A stretch of DNA of 13,118 bases from Nitrospina sp. (GTDB lineage: Bacteria; Nitrospinota; Nitrospinia; Nitrospinales; VA-1): positions 1 to 13,118 of the forward strand of contig JABJCF010000368.1 in NCBI GenBank assembly GCA_018665625.1, read 5' to 3'. Shown here piece after piece: positions 1 to 7,016 of this stretch (position 1 is its first letter; each line of letters starts with the position of its first letter). The translations under genes and the position numbers were made by a program. Below the pieces are notes generated by a model. It made no database searches. It worked only from the letters and a program-made list of their open reading frames with translations, and was not told the origin of the DNA.

Positions 1-845
1 AAGAAAACAGTAACGCGAAAATATTAGTCTATCTGGGAGGGTCGAGTAGTTTGGAATCCATTTCTACGGATGAGAATATGGAACTCAAGCTCAAAAACAA
101 AACGGGTAAAAACATCAGTTTTTTCAGCATAACCTCTAGCTATATGACTTACGCTGAAGCAACCATGATCTTATCCGAGTTAGGTCCTATAAATGCAACC
201 TACCTCATTAGCATCGCTCCAAACTACCTGTCCAAACCAACTTGGGCGCAAATTTTACACGATGAACGTACCTACTTGAGATACTTTTACCTCCCAGTTC
301 CAAGCAGAGTTCGCGAAATACTTGCCAAATATGGGTTAGACCTGGGGTTATTCTATACTTTCAGAACATTCCGAAGCACCTATGCCTTGGCTCATCAGTT
401 TAAGCACAAAATATCAAGCAAAATTTTTCACACAGAATATGATCGCCATGCGGCACCAGAAAAGTTAGCGCACGAAAATAATAATAATTTGACTTCTAGA
501 TGGTCCGCCTTAGTTAAGCTACATGGCAATATGAATATCCAGCTTTTAAAACTTGTCATTGATACTGCACAAACTTCTAAAAACCCGATGATATTAATTA
601 GAATGCCAAATGCCCCTCCTTTAAAAGATTCAACTCGGGTTTTCGAAGAAACACTGGATAAATACCTCTTGCCAATTTTGAAAAAAGAAGATGTAGAGTA
701 TCTGGATCTTAGAGAAAAAGCCCAATGGGAGGTAAACGATTTTAGAGATACCGTTCACTTAATAAGCTCAGGCAGAAAAAAATTTGAAGATACGCTTTCG
801 TCTGAATTAAAAAGGTATTTTGATTATAGCGGTGAGAATAAATGA
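1..845 (+). CDS. DltD-like SGNH-fold envelope acyl-transfer protein, copy 1 (5' partial)
   Basis: The reading frame is open from base 3 to the TGA at 843-845 and enters from outside the window, so the true start is missing. The TTG at 51 is an internal Leu codon: the paralogue at 2636-3718 aligns across it and continues about 80 residues further upstream. Codons 3-50 already encode the conserved strand and Gly/Ser block (VYLGGSSSLES). A C-terminal D-x-x-H (DTVHL) followed by a Gly-Arg-Lys-Lys-Phe stretch gives the second half of an SGNH catalytic layout, as in DltD and AlgJ-type proteins. In that family such proteins are anchored in the inner membrane and act on the outside during polymer acylation. 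The stop overlaps the next gene's start (ATGA), indicating translational coupling with the MBOAT gene. The family call is by motif and context; overall similarity to authentic DltD is not established. Whether it transfers or hydrolyses acyl groups is unknown. Confidence 0.72.
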   Translation, partial: ENSNAKILVYLGGSSSLESISTDENMELKLKNKTGKNISFFSITSSYMTYAEATMILSELGPINATYLISIAPNYLSKPTWAQILHDERTYLRYFYLPVPSRVREILAKYGLDLGLFYTFRTFRSTYALAHQFKHKISSKIFHTEYDRHAAPEKLAHENNNNLTSRWSALVKLHGNMNIQLLKLVIDTAQTSKNPMILIRMPNAPPLKDSTRVFEETLDKYLLPILKKEDVEYLDLREKAQWEVNDFRDTVHLISSGRKKFEDTLSSELKRYFDYSGENK

Positions 846-2050
846 TATTTTTCTCAGAGGAATATATTGTCGGAATGGTCATGGGGTCAGTCATATTTTG
901 GGCAGTAGTCCCCAGCCAACTGCGCATTCCCTTTATTGCATTGACCAGCACTCTATCCGTTGGGCTAATCCAACCTGTCTTCACTGGGATATTAATTGTA
1001 TTAATAGCATTTGTTTACTTTGGGACTGTACAAATTCAGAAAGGGGGAAAGCTTGCATGGGTTTTCTCAATTATCCTCGTCATTGCCGCAACGCTACTTC
1101 TAGGAAAATATATGTTGGTGTACTTCGCACCCATAGCCAGTGCTGGTGGCTTTGAACAAAACTATATTATTCCGCTGGGAATTTCTTACCTCACTATTAA
1201 AATGATAGATTTCGTTATCAGCGTAAAACAGGGATCTATCAAACAAATCAATTTTACAAGCTTTTTAGCTTACATCACGTTTCTACCTACATTTTCCGCC
1301 GGTCCAATTGAAAGATATGCAAAGTTCACTGAGGATGCCAAGCAAGCATTTATTGTCAAACGCTATTTCACCGGATTCCAGAGAATCATCATTGGCTTTT
1401 TCAAAAAGGTAGTTCTCGTTGATGGCATTCTCGATAGTTTACTATTAGGAAAAGTCAAACCATACATAGTGGCTCATGCGGTGTGGAAAGATGTGCCACC
1501 CGAAGCAGCATTTGCTTTCATATTCCTGTCTCTTCTTTATGCTTACTTAGACCTATCCGCCTATGCTGATATTGCCATAGGACTTGGGCAGTTGTATGGA
1601 TTTCAAACCTGCGAAAATATGGATTACCCATTGTCCAGCCAAAACATCAGTGAATTCTGGAAACGTTGGCATATATCCTTATCCATGTGGTGCAGGAATA
1701 ATGTGTACTTTCCTATCTTGGGTCTAACAAGAAGCAATACGATGGGTATTTATGCCGCATTTGTAATTATGGGATTGTGGCATTTTGTTTCAATAAAATT
1801 TATTATATGGGGATTGTGGCAGGCTACGGGCATTGTGATCTACTCGTGGTGGACAAAGAACATTAAAAAACGTCTAGCTAAAACCTTGTCGGTCCCACCC
1901 CTAGCAGGAAAGATGATGGGAATCTCATTAACAGTTACGTTTGCCGCCTTCGGCTATTCGTTTATGATGGCCGACTCGCTCGACCAAGCTTTCCAGATTC
2001 TTCGTGGTGCTTTATTTTTAAATCGACCTTTATTTGACATGGTATTATAA
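842..2050 (+). CDS. DltB-like MBOAT membrane acyltransferase, copy 1
   Basis: A 402-residue polytopic membrane protein of the MBOAT family. It has many hydrophobic segments, the conserved block EFWKRWHISLSMWCRNNVYF (about 271-290) with His277, and the GLWH motif carrying the family's invariant histidine, His314. In DltB and AlgI-type enzymes this protein forms the membrane channel through which an acyl group is passed to an outside acceptor. Its neighbours (SGNH protein, DltX-like peptide, carrier protein, ligase) favour a DltB-like role, taking acyl groups from a carrier protein, over an AlgI role. The start is ATG 842, overlapping the upstream TGA, with GGTGAG at 831-836 as a likely ribosome binding site. 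It is about 65% identical, without gaps, to the second copy by manual count. The last 18 residues (385-402) are identical in both copies. Subfamily and substrate are inferred. Confidence 0.88.
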   Translation: MIFFSEEYIVGMVMGSVIFWAVVPSQLRIPFIALTSTLSVGLIQPVFTGILIVLIAFVYFGTVQIQKGGKLAWVFSIILVIAATLLLGKYMLVYFAPIASAGGFEQNYIIPLGISYLTIKMIDFVISVKQGSIKQINFTSFLAYITFLPTFSAGPIERYAKFTEDAKQAFIVKRYFTGFQRIIIGFFKKVVLVDGILDSLLLGKVKPYIVAHAVWKDVPPEAAFAFIFLSLLYAYLDLSAYADIAIGLGQLYGFQTCENMDYPLSSQNISEFWKRWHISLSMWCRNNVYFPILGLTRSNTMGIYAAFVIMGLWHFVSIKFIIWGLWQATGIVIYSWWTKNIKKRLAKTLSVPPLAGKMMGISLTVTFAAFGYSFMMADSLDQAFQILRGALFLNRPLFDMVL

Positions 2051-2053
2051 ATA

Positions 2054-2176
2054 ATGAAAAAGCTTGTTTCAGAATGTCTTTGGGCATTGACAATTGCAAT
2101 ACTTTTATACATTACTCTTTTTACATATTTTGTTCTCGCTGTAACCCCAAAGGAGTTTCGTTATGTGTGGTTTTAA
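2054..2176 (+). CDS. DltX-like 40-residue single-span membrane peptide, copy 1
   Basis: A small ORF starting 3 bases after the MBOAT stop: ATG 2054, TAA 2174-2176. The 40-residue product has a short basic N terminus (MKK), one hydrophobic segment (about residues 9-30) and a short extracytoplasmic tail ending exactly in FRYVWF. In Gram-positive dlt operons, DltX is a peptide of about 50 residues with one membrane span. Its C-terminal F-x-Y-x-x-F-type motif works with DltB, and its Tyr has been proposed as an acyl relay. Size, topology, terminal motif and position beside a DltB-like gene all match; here Tyr37 would be the relay residue. A second copy at 4924-5049 shares about 21 of 40 positions, including the whole tail, which argues strongly for real coding. 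No clear ribosome binding site is visible, so expression probably depends on coupling to the MBOAT gene. Homology is inferred from the short motif and context. Confidence 0.8.
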   Translation: MKKLVSECLWALTIAILLYITLFTYFVLAVTPKEFRYVWF

Positions 2177-2188
2177 TTTCTCTTTAAA

Positions 2189-2204
2189 TCAAGTTTAAAC
2201 TTGA
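2189..2204. repeat. 16-bp perfect palindrome in the dltX-like/ACP intergenic gap
   Basis: TCAAGTTTAAACTTGA is perfectly self-complementary and lies 13 bases after the small peptide gene and 47 bases before the carrier-protein start. It could be an operator half-site pair or a short hairpin (5-bp stem, 6-base loop). No U-run follows, so it is not a canonical terminator. In an AT-rich gap a palindrome of this length could also be chance. Confidence 0.35.
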
Positions 2205-2250
2205 AAATTATCTTTCACACTCAACCTGTTTTAATTTTGGTGCAAAACTA

Positions 2251-2496
2251 ATGAAGAACATAAAAAGTAAAGTAGCAGAATATCTTCAATCAGATCTTAT
2301 CGATGAGGAATGTGAAATTAAAGATGACACATCGCTTTTTCAGGAAGGCCTTTGTGATTCCCTCAATCTCATCACATTAGTAAATTTTTTAGAAAAAGAA
2401 TTCGAGGTGAAAATTGGGCCTTTAGACATCAACATTGAAAGCCTGGATACCTTGAATGCAATAGAGGCGTTCATCAATAAAAAACTAGCTCAATAA
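2251..2496 (+). CDS. Acyl carrier protein (DltC-like)
   Basis: An 81-residue acidic helical protein of carrier-protein size. The phosphopantetheine attachment motif is visible as GLCDSLNL (about residues 33-40), with Ser37 the expected 4'-phosphopantetheine site. The flanking pattern (TSLFQEG before, LVNFLEKEFEV after) is typical of ACP/PCP/DltC proteins. It would be primed by a phosphopantetheinyl transferase encoded elsewhere, loaded by the AMP-forming ligase at 5153-6544, and would hand its acyl group to one or both MBOAT proteins. It lies between the two duplicated modules and is the only carrier in view. Start ATG 2251 has only a weak GGTG upstream. The carrier identity is secure. The DltC-like role rests on the neighbourhood, and which acyl group it carries cannot be read from sequence. 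Confidence 0.88.
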   Translation: MKNIKSKVAEYLQSDLIDEECEIKDDTSLFQEGLCDSLNLITLVNFLEKEFEVKIGPLDINIESLDTLNAIEAFINKKLAQ

Positions 2497-2635
2497 CTGG
2501 TTTTAGCGAACTCTGTGAAATTCCATTTCTGAGAACCATCAAAATCCTATAGCAATTGAAATCTCTCAGCAAACACCCTGCCCATCAACCAGAAATTGTT
2601 TGCACCCCTCACTCTAGATCCGAACAACAATCTAT

Positions 2636-3718
2636 ATGCTCAATTTAAAAGTACCTCTCTTCCAATGGTTTCAATATAAATCTTTCCGGCGGTTTTTATG
2701 GATGATTGCTTGGACCCTACTAATTTTTATTGCTCTGGAGTTTGTGGTTTTCAAAAGTCTTTTGTGGAGCGTACCCAATCTGGAAAAATATCTATTACTG
2801 CGTAATAACGATGACTGGGTTCATAATGCATTCACTATCCAGAAAATCAAACGCTACGCCAGGGAAAATCCTGATGAAAAATTACTGATCTATCTAGGTG
2901 GGTCAGGCAGCCTGGAATCCATTTCCTCTGACGAAAATATGGAAACCAAGCTTTCAAATGTGCTTGAAAAAAACATAAGTTTTTTCAGTATCACATCGAG
3001 CTATATGACTTTTGCTGAAACAACCATGATCATATCCGAATTGGGGTCGATCAATGCCATTTACCTAATCAGTGTTGCGCCCTATTATCTTATGAAGCAA
3101 CCGCAAATTCAGATTGCCCATGATGAACGTACTTATTTAAGATATTTTTTCCTTCCTGTACCAGCAAAGGTTCGAAATTTACTAACCGAATACGAATTAA
3201 ATTTTGGCCCCTTCTATATCTTTAGAACGTTCAGGAGCATATTCGCAATAACTCACCAAATAAAATACAACATCAACAATAAGGTTTTACACGCAGAGTA
3301 TGACCGCCACGCAGCTCCCAACAAGGTTCCGGTGAATGATTCCCGAGAGGAAAGAAGAAAAATTGACAGAGTTCTATGGCAAATGGATCTTTTTGCTGAT
3401 ATGAACTTCAAACTTTTAGAGCTGACAATTGATACAGCCAAAAACCATCGTGCTTCCACAATTCTGCTAAGAATGCCTCTCGCTCCAGTTAAGTATGAAA
3501 AAATCCGACAAGCAGAAGAGGGTTTGGATGAATATCTAGTACCACTATTAAAAGCAGGAGCTATTGACTATATAGATTTACGAGACAAAGCCCCATGGAA
3601 GAAAGAAGATTTTATGGATTATGAACATATGAGAAGTATTGGAAGAAAAAAGTTTGAAAATGCTCTGTCAGATGAGCTAAAGCACTATTTTGAAAGTAAC
3701 GACGGTGGTAAAAGGTGA
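2636..3718 (+). CDS. DltD-like SGNH-fold envelope acyl-transfer protein, copy 2 (complete)
   Basis: A 360-residue protein with a cytoplasmic N terminus carrying basic residues (KSFRR), one uncleaved membrane anchor (about 21-44), then a soluble, presumably periplasmic domain. The Gly/Ser block YLGGSGSLES (87-96; nucleophile candidates Ser90 or Ser92) and the C-terminal D-x-x-H (Asp328, His331) followed by RSIGRKKF match the ends of an SGNH hydrolase-like domain as in DltD and AlgJ-type proteins. It aligns along its length with the truncated copy at 1-845. The assigned start is ATG 2636; no Shine-Dalgarno is apparent, but the anchor begins soon after, so the N terminus looks complete. The TGA overlaps the GTG start of the next gene (GTGA, 3715-3718). 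Expected role: delivery of the acyl group to, or its removal from, an envelope polymer. The substrate is unknown. Confidence 0.75.
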   Translation: MLNLKVPLFQWFQYKSFRRFLWMIAWTLLIFIALEFVVFKSLLWSVPNLEKYLLLRNNDDWVHNAFTIQKIKRYARENPDEKLLIYLGGSGSLESISSDENMETKLSNVLEKNISFFSITSSYMTFAETTMIISELGSINAIYLISVAPYYLMKQPQIQIAHDERTYLRYFFLPVPAKVRNLLTEYELNFGPFYIFRTFRSIFAITHQIKYNINNKVLHAEYDRHAAPNKVPVNDSREERRKIDRVLWQMDLFADMNFKLLELTIDTAKNHRASTILLRMPLAPVKYEKIRQAEEGLDEYLVPLLKAGAIDYIDLRDKAPWKKEDFMDYEHMRSIGRKKFENALSDELKHYFESNDGGKR

Positions 3719-4923
3719 TTTTATTCTCGTGGGAATATATCACTGGAATGATCATAGGTTCGATTATCTTTTGGATGTTTGTTCCAGCCCACCTTCGCGC
3801 CCATTTTATTACGTTGGCAAGCATGCTTTCTATAGGCTTATTTCAACCTATATTTACTAGCATATTAATTGTTCTTATTATTTTTGTATATCTTGGTGCG
3901 ATTCGGATCCAAAGAGGAGATAAGTTTGCATGGGTAGGGATGTTGATCCTTGCAATCATCTCTATACTGATTCTCGCCAAATATTTATTTGTTTATTTTG
4001 AACCTTTGGCGGGTGCTGTTGGTTTCGAGAAAAATTATATTGTTCCCCTGGGTATTTCATACCTCACATTAAGACTGATTGATTTCATCATCAGCGTTAA
4101 AAGAGGAGTGGTTAAAGAAATCTCGATTTCAAACCTTTTTGCCTACATCATGTTCCTGCCCACATTTCCAGGAGGTCCCATTGAGAGATACACCAAGTTT
4201 ATTGATGACCTCAAACTATCGTTTAACCCCGAACGGTATTTCGGTGGGTTTCTTAGAATTGCTATAGGATTTTTCAAAAAAATCGTTCTTGTAGATGCCA
4301 TTCTCTACAGTTTGCTTTACACCAAAATTTGGCCTTATGTAAAAGCTCATACCGTTTGGAAAGATGTACCTCCAGAAGCTGCCTTTGCCTTCATATTGTT
4401 CACCATGTTATACGCATACATAGATCTCTCTTCCTATGCGGATATTGCCATTGGACTTGGTCAGTTGTTCGGACTTCAAACTTGCGAAGATATGAACTAC
4501 CCGATGTTCAGCCAAAATATCAGTGAATTCTGGAAACGCTGGCATATGTCATTATGCATGTGGTGCAGAAACAATGTCTATTTTCCGGCCCTCGGGTTAA
4601 CGCGAAGTAACTTAATCAGCCTATACATTGCATTTATGATCATGGGGGTATGGCATTACTTTGCAGTGAAATGGGTTTTATGGGGATTATGGCAAGCTAC
4701 CGGAATTGTGATCTATTCTATTTGGGCAAAATATTTAAAAAAACATATTTCACCTTACTTTCCTATTCCATCTTCAATTGGGCATGCGCTTGGAGCAACC
4801 CTGACCGTAATTTATGTTTCCTTTGCCTATTCCGTTATGATGACCGACTCACTCGAACAAGCGCACCAAATTTTACGTGGTGCGCTCTTTTTAAACCGAC
4901 CGTTATTTGATATGGTTTTATAA
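3715..4923 (+). CDS. DltB-like MBOAT membrane acyltransferase, copy 2
   Basis: A 402-residue polytopic membrane protein, collinear with copy 1. It contains the MBOAT block EFWKRWHMSLCMWCRNNVYF (271-290, His277) and GVWH with the invariant His314. The start is GTG 3715, overlapping the preceding TGA; GGTGG at 3704-3708 is a plausible ribosome binding site at normal spacing. The copies differ most in the cytoplasmic or loop-like stretch around 340-365 and near 131-140. They are nearly identical around 211-300 and identical over 385-402, suggesting these regions contact a shared partner such as the carrier protein or the small peptide. At about 65% identity the duplication is old, not a recent assembly or recombination event. 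It is immediately followed, with no intervening base, by the second DltX-like peptide gene. Confidence 0.88.
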   Translation: MILFSWEYITGMIIGSIIFWMFVPAHLRAHFITLASMLSIGLFQPIFTSILIVLIIFVYLGAIRIQRGDKFAWVGMLILAIISILILAKYLFVYFEPLAGAVGFEKNYIVPLGISYLTLRLIDFIISVKRGVVKEISISNLFAYIMFLPTFPGGPIERYTKFIDDLKLSFNPERYFGGFLRIAIGFFKKIVLVDAILYSLLYTKIWPYVKAHTVWKDVPPEAAFAFILFTMLYAYIDLSSYADIAIGLGQLFGLQTCEDMNYPMFSQNISEFWKRWHMSLCMWCRNNVYFPALGLTRSNLISLYIAFMIMGVWHYFAVKWVLWGLWQATGIVIYSIWAKYLKKHISPYFPIPSSIGHALGATLTVIYVSFAYSVMMTDSLEQAHQILRGALFLNRPLFDMVL

Positions 4924-5049
4924 ATGATTAAAAAACATCTCGCAGATTGTTTATGGGGATTTGTGGTCGCATTTTCGATTTACATTTCCCTTTTCACACA
5001 TTTTATATTGGAAGTTAAACCTCAGGCATTCCGCTATGTTTGGTTTTAG
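4924..5049 (+). CDS. DltX-like 41-residue single-span membrane peptide, copy 2
   Basis: The ATG directly abuts the MBOAT stop codon (TAAATG), and the ORF ends with TAG at 5047-5049. The 41-residue product has a basic N terminus (MIKKH), a hydrophobic span (about 9-29) and the terminal hexapeptide FRYVWF, identical to copy 1. Conserved positions outside the tail include CLW near the start of the span, YI, LFT and a Pro five residues before the motif. Conservation of the tail, and the fact that the protein ends exactly at the motif in both copies, indicate selection on the peptide. The relay residue would be Tyr38. The product is presumed to pair with the preceding MBOAT. Translational coupling is likely because no independent ribosome binding site is seen. 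Confidence 0.8.
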   Translation: MIKKHLADCLWGFVVAFSIYISLFTHFILEVKPQAFRYVWF

Positions 5050-5152
5050 CTTCTGCATGAAAAAAAAACACTCTCCACGATCTGAGGTTGTCATTCCTCT
5101 AGTATACTCTTTCAATAAAAGTGGTAACGCATGCAATTAAATTTAAAAAATC

Positions 5153-6544
5153 ATGAAGCCTAATTCTTTTTTAACAGATATTGCCACAGACAATCGCTCC
5201 CTAATGATTCACAAGGAAGGGATTTTCACCTATTCGCAATTTGCAAAGGATGTTGCATCTTTTTCCAACGGACTTTCCGACCAAGCCTCATCAAATACCG
5301 TGGCAGTTATCAACACTGGCGATCATTATGAAATGCTGGTAGCTATTATTGCGGCATGGAAACTTGAAATCCCTGTCATGCCGATGCCTGAATCCTCTAA
5401 TGAGGAGTTGCTGGAAGCCGTCCAAAAAGCCATCGGGAATAAAATTGAGATTGCTCATACTGTCACAATTTCGCCAAATAAACCTGAACCCGATTTTTAT
5501 TTACTCGATGCAAAACATTTCATGACAAAAGCAGAGCAAGATGTCTGCTTGTTTATGCTGACCTCTGGCTCCACAGGTCAACCCAAAGTGGTTCCCATTG
5601 TTTGGCAAGCCTTGCATAAAAATATAACTGAAACTGCCAAAGTCATAGGCATAAATGAAAATGACCGAATATTTATGAATTTGCCCACCCATACTATGAG
5701 CGCAATACACCATTTGCTGACCCTGCTTTCAGTGGGAGGAAGCTATTCTGTGATGCGTGGGTTTACTTATGGCAAAGGAATACTGGAAAACTTACGCGAG
5801 ACTAGCTGCACTGGTTTAGTAGGTGTTCCTGCAACTTTTATTCGAATGCTACCTGTTCTCGCAGAAATATCAGAATTAAAAAATTTTCGTTTTTTTTTCA
5901 ACTCCGGCGAGCATCTACCTACTCCAATAATAAATAGCATAAGAGAAGGTGCGCCAAAGGTTTCGATTTTTTGCGTATATGGATTGACTGAAGTTGCAGG
6001 TCGGCTATGCATATTACCAGAAGGCCAATTGGATAATAAGTCTGGCTCCGTAGGCCACCCTATTCCTGGAATGGATATCATCATTAAAGATGATGAAGGC
6101 CATCAAGTTCAGCCAAATATTAAAGGAGAGGTTTGGGTAAAGGGGCCTTGTCTTTTTTCAGGCTATCTCGGTTCTACTGGTTCCTCACTAGAAGAATTTG
6201 CCACTGGGGATATTGGTCATTTGGACGATGAGGGTTATTTATTTTTAGAAGGAAGAAAAGATGACATTTTCAAGGTAGGGGGAGAAAAAGTAAGTGTCAT
6301 TAAAATTGAAGAAGCTCTATACGGCGATGAAACTTTAAAAGATTTTATGGTGAAACCTCATTATGACGAACTCATCGGTAACGTACCCTGTCTGCATTTT
6401 GTGCCTAAGCCGGGAACTAAAGTAAAAACCCGAAACATCGTTAAACGTTTAAGATCTTTACTGCCGGATAACCACATCCCAAAAATTTTTATAGAAGTGG
6501 ACGCTATTTCAAGAACTTCTATTGGAAAAAAAATAAGACGGTAA
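5153..6544 (+). CDS. AMP-forming acyl-ACP/carrier ligase (DltA-like position)
   Basis: A 463-residue member of the ANL adenylating superfamily. Core motifs in order: the ATP-binding P-loop LTSGSTGQPK (136-145), YGLTE (276-280), TGD (351-353), GRKDD hinge region (367-371), KVGGEKVS (374-381) and the C-terminal SIGKKIRR (456-463) with the catalytic Lys at 459 or 460. It would convert a carboxylic acid plus ATP to an acyl adenylate and transfer it to the carrier protein at 2251-2496. The segment after the P-loop reads NLPTHTMSAIHHLL (176-189), resembling acyl-CoA synthetases. It lacks the Asp that amino-acid adenylating domains use to bind the alpha-amine. The position equivalent to the D-Ala-selective Cys of DltA appears to be Ser251 (NSGEHLP). 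The protein is somewhat shorter than typical DltA. It lies 103 bp downstream of the second small peptide; no clear ribosome binding site is visible. The substrate is unknown. Confidence 0.85.
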   Translation: MKPNSFLTDIATDNRSLMIHKEGIFTYSQFAKDVASFSNGLSDQASSNTVAVINTGDHYEMLVAIIAAWKLEIPVMPMPESSNEELLEAVQKAIGNKIEIAHTVTISPNKPEPDFYLLDAKHFMTKAEQDVCLFMLTSGSTGQPKVVPIVWQALHKNITETAKVIGINENDRIFMNLPTHTMSAIHHLLTLLSVGGSYSVMRGFTYGKGILENLRETSCTGLVGVPATFIRMLPVLAEISELKNFRFFFNSGEHLPTPIINSIREGAPKVSIFCVYGLTEVAGRLCILPEGQLDNKSGSVGHPIPGMDIIIKDDEGHQVQPNIKGEVWVKGPCLFSGYLGSTGSSLEEFATGDIGHLDDEGYLFLEGRKDDIFKVGGEKVSVIKIEEALYGDETLKDFMVKPHYDELIGNVPCLHFVPKPGTKVKTRNIVKRLRSLLPDNHIPKIFIEVDAISRTSIGKKIRR

Positions 6545-6595
6545 TTTAAGAACCAAGCAAACACACAAATAATCTAATAAATTCCCTTTAAAGGC

Positions 6596-6601
6596 TATAA
6601 T
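6596..6601 (+). promoter_or_regulatory. Perfect TATAAT -10 box upstream of the small membrane protein
   Basis: A consensus TATAAT lies 52 bp after the ligase stop and 52 bp before ATG 6654. No good -35 hexamer sits at 16-18 bp upstream, so this is a tentative promoter for the small membrane protein gene. It may alternatively reflect AT-richness. Confidence 0.3.
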
Positions 6602-6653
6602 AATAAACCGAATCGACCATGTAGTGGTATCTAGCTAAAGATTGGAGTTACCG

Positions 6654-6896
6654 ATGGATATGCTTGTAATCGAACAGGTATGGGCAATTGTCTTATTTTT
6701 GTTGGGAGCTTTTATCCTAAATACCTGCAGCAGCCTGGAAAGAAAAGATCAGGAGTTCCTTAAAGACGCACGCAACCGTTATGGCAAGCGCAAGTCAGAT
6801 ATGGTCAAACCCAAAACCCTTCGCGGCACTTTGATGACTTTGATAGGCACAGGTCTTTGTCTCGGTGGCATGATTCTTTTTATGATGCACGTCTGA
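6654..6896 (+). CDS. Small two-helix inner-membrane protein, function unknown
   Basis: An 80-residue protein with two hydrophobic segments: an N-terminal one (about residues 8-25, IVLFLLGAFIL) and a C-terminal one (about 60-79, LIGTGLCLGGMILFMM). They are separated by a charged loop rich in Lys, Arg, Asp and Glu (28-57). I place the start at ATG 6654 because GGAG at 6644-6647 is a good ribosome binding site at correct spacing; an upstream in-frame TTG at 6642 overlaps that site and is unlikely. I do not recognise the family. It may be transcribed separately from the acylation locus, since a -10-like box lies in the gap. Nothing in the sequence ties it to acylation, and its position at the convergent end says little about its role. 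Confidence 0.6.
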   Translation: MDMLVIEQVWAIVLFLLGAFILNTCSSLERKDQEFLKDARNRYGKRKSDMVKPKTLRGTLMTLIGTGLCLGGMILFMMHV

Positions 6897-7016
6897 GTCC
6901 AACTGCCTCAGGTAATAGGTCGGGGCTTGATGGGGCGAACAGAATTTTCCTAGCTTCTAAATACAGTAAAATTGCTTCCCCTTGATAAAGACACTTTTAC
7001 ATTGAGTGCTTAGACA

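Noticed and set aside
51..845. TTG 51 as the start of a complete 264-residue gene
   Set aside because: The frame is open upstream to the window edge, and the codons at 3-50 encode the conserved Gly/Ser block seen inside the paralogue; the gene is simply cut by the window.
820..1155. ORF of 111 codons overlapping the first MBOAT gene
   Set aside because: It lies in another frame of a strongly conserved MBOAT gene, with no recognisable protein character.
842..4923. Alginate/cellulose O-acetylation (AlgI/AlgJ-type) as the identity of the MBOAT/SGNH genes
   Set aside because: A carrier protein, an AMP-forming ligase and DltX-like peptides accompany them, which fits a dlt-type carrier-dependent route better; AlgI relatives use no such pair. 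Not fully excluded without a tree.
5131..5163. Ten-codon ORF just upstream of, and overlapping, the ligase start
   Set aside because: It is very short, out of frame with the ligase, and has no ribosome binding site; probably chance.
6585..6594. CCTTTAAAGG palindrome after the ligase gene as a terminator
   Set aside because: It is short, without loop space and without a following U-run.
6642..6653. TTG 6642 as the start of the small membrane protein
   Set aside because: This TTG is part of the GGAG ribosome binding site that correctly precedes ATG 6654.
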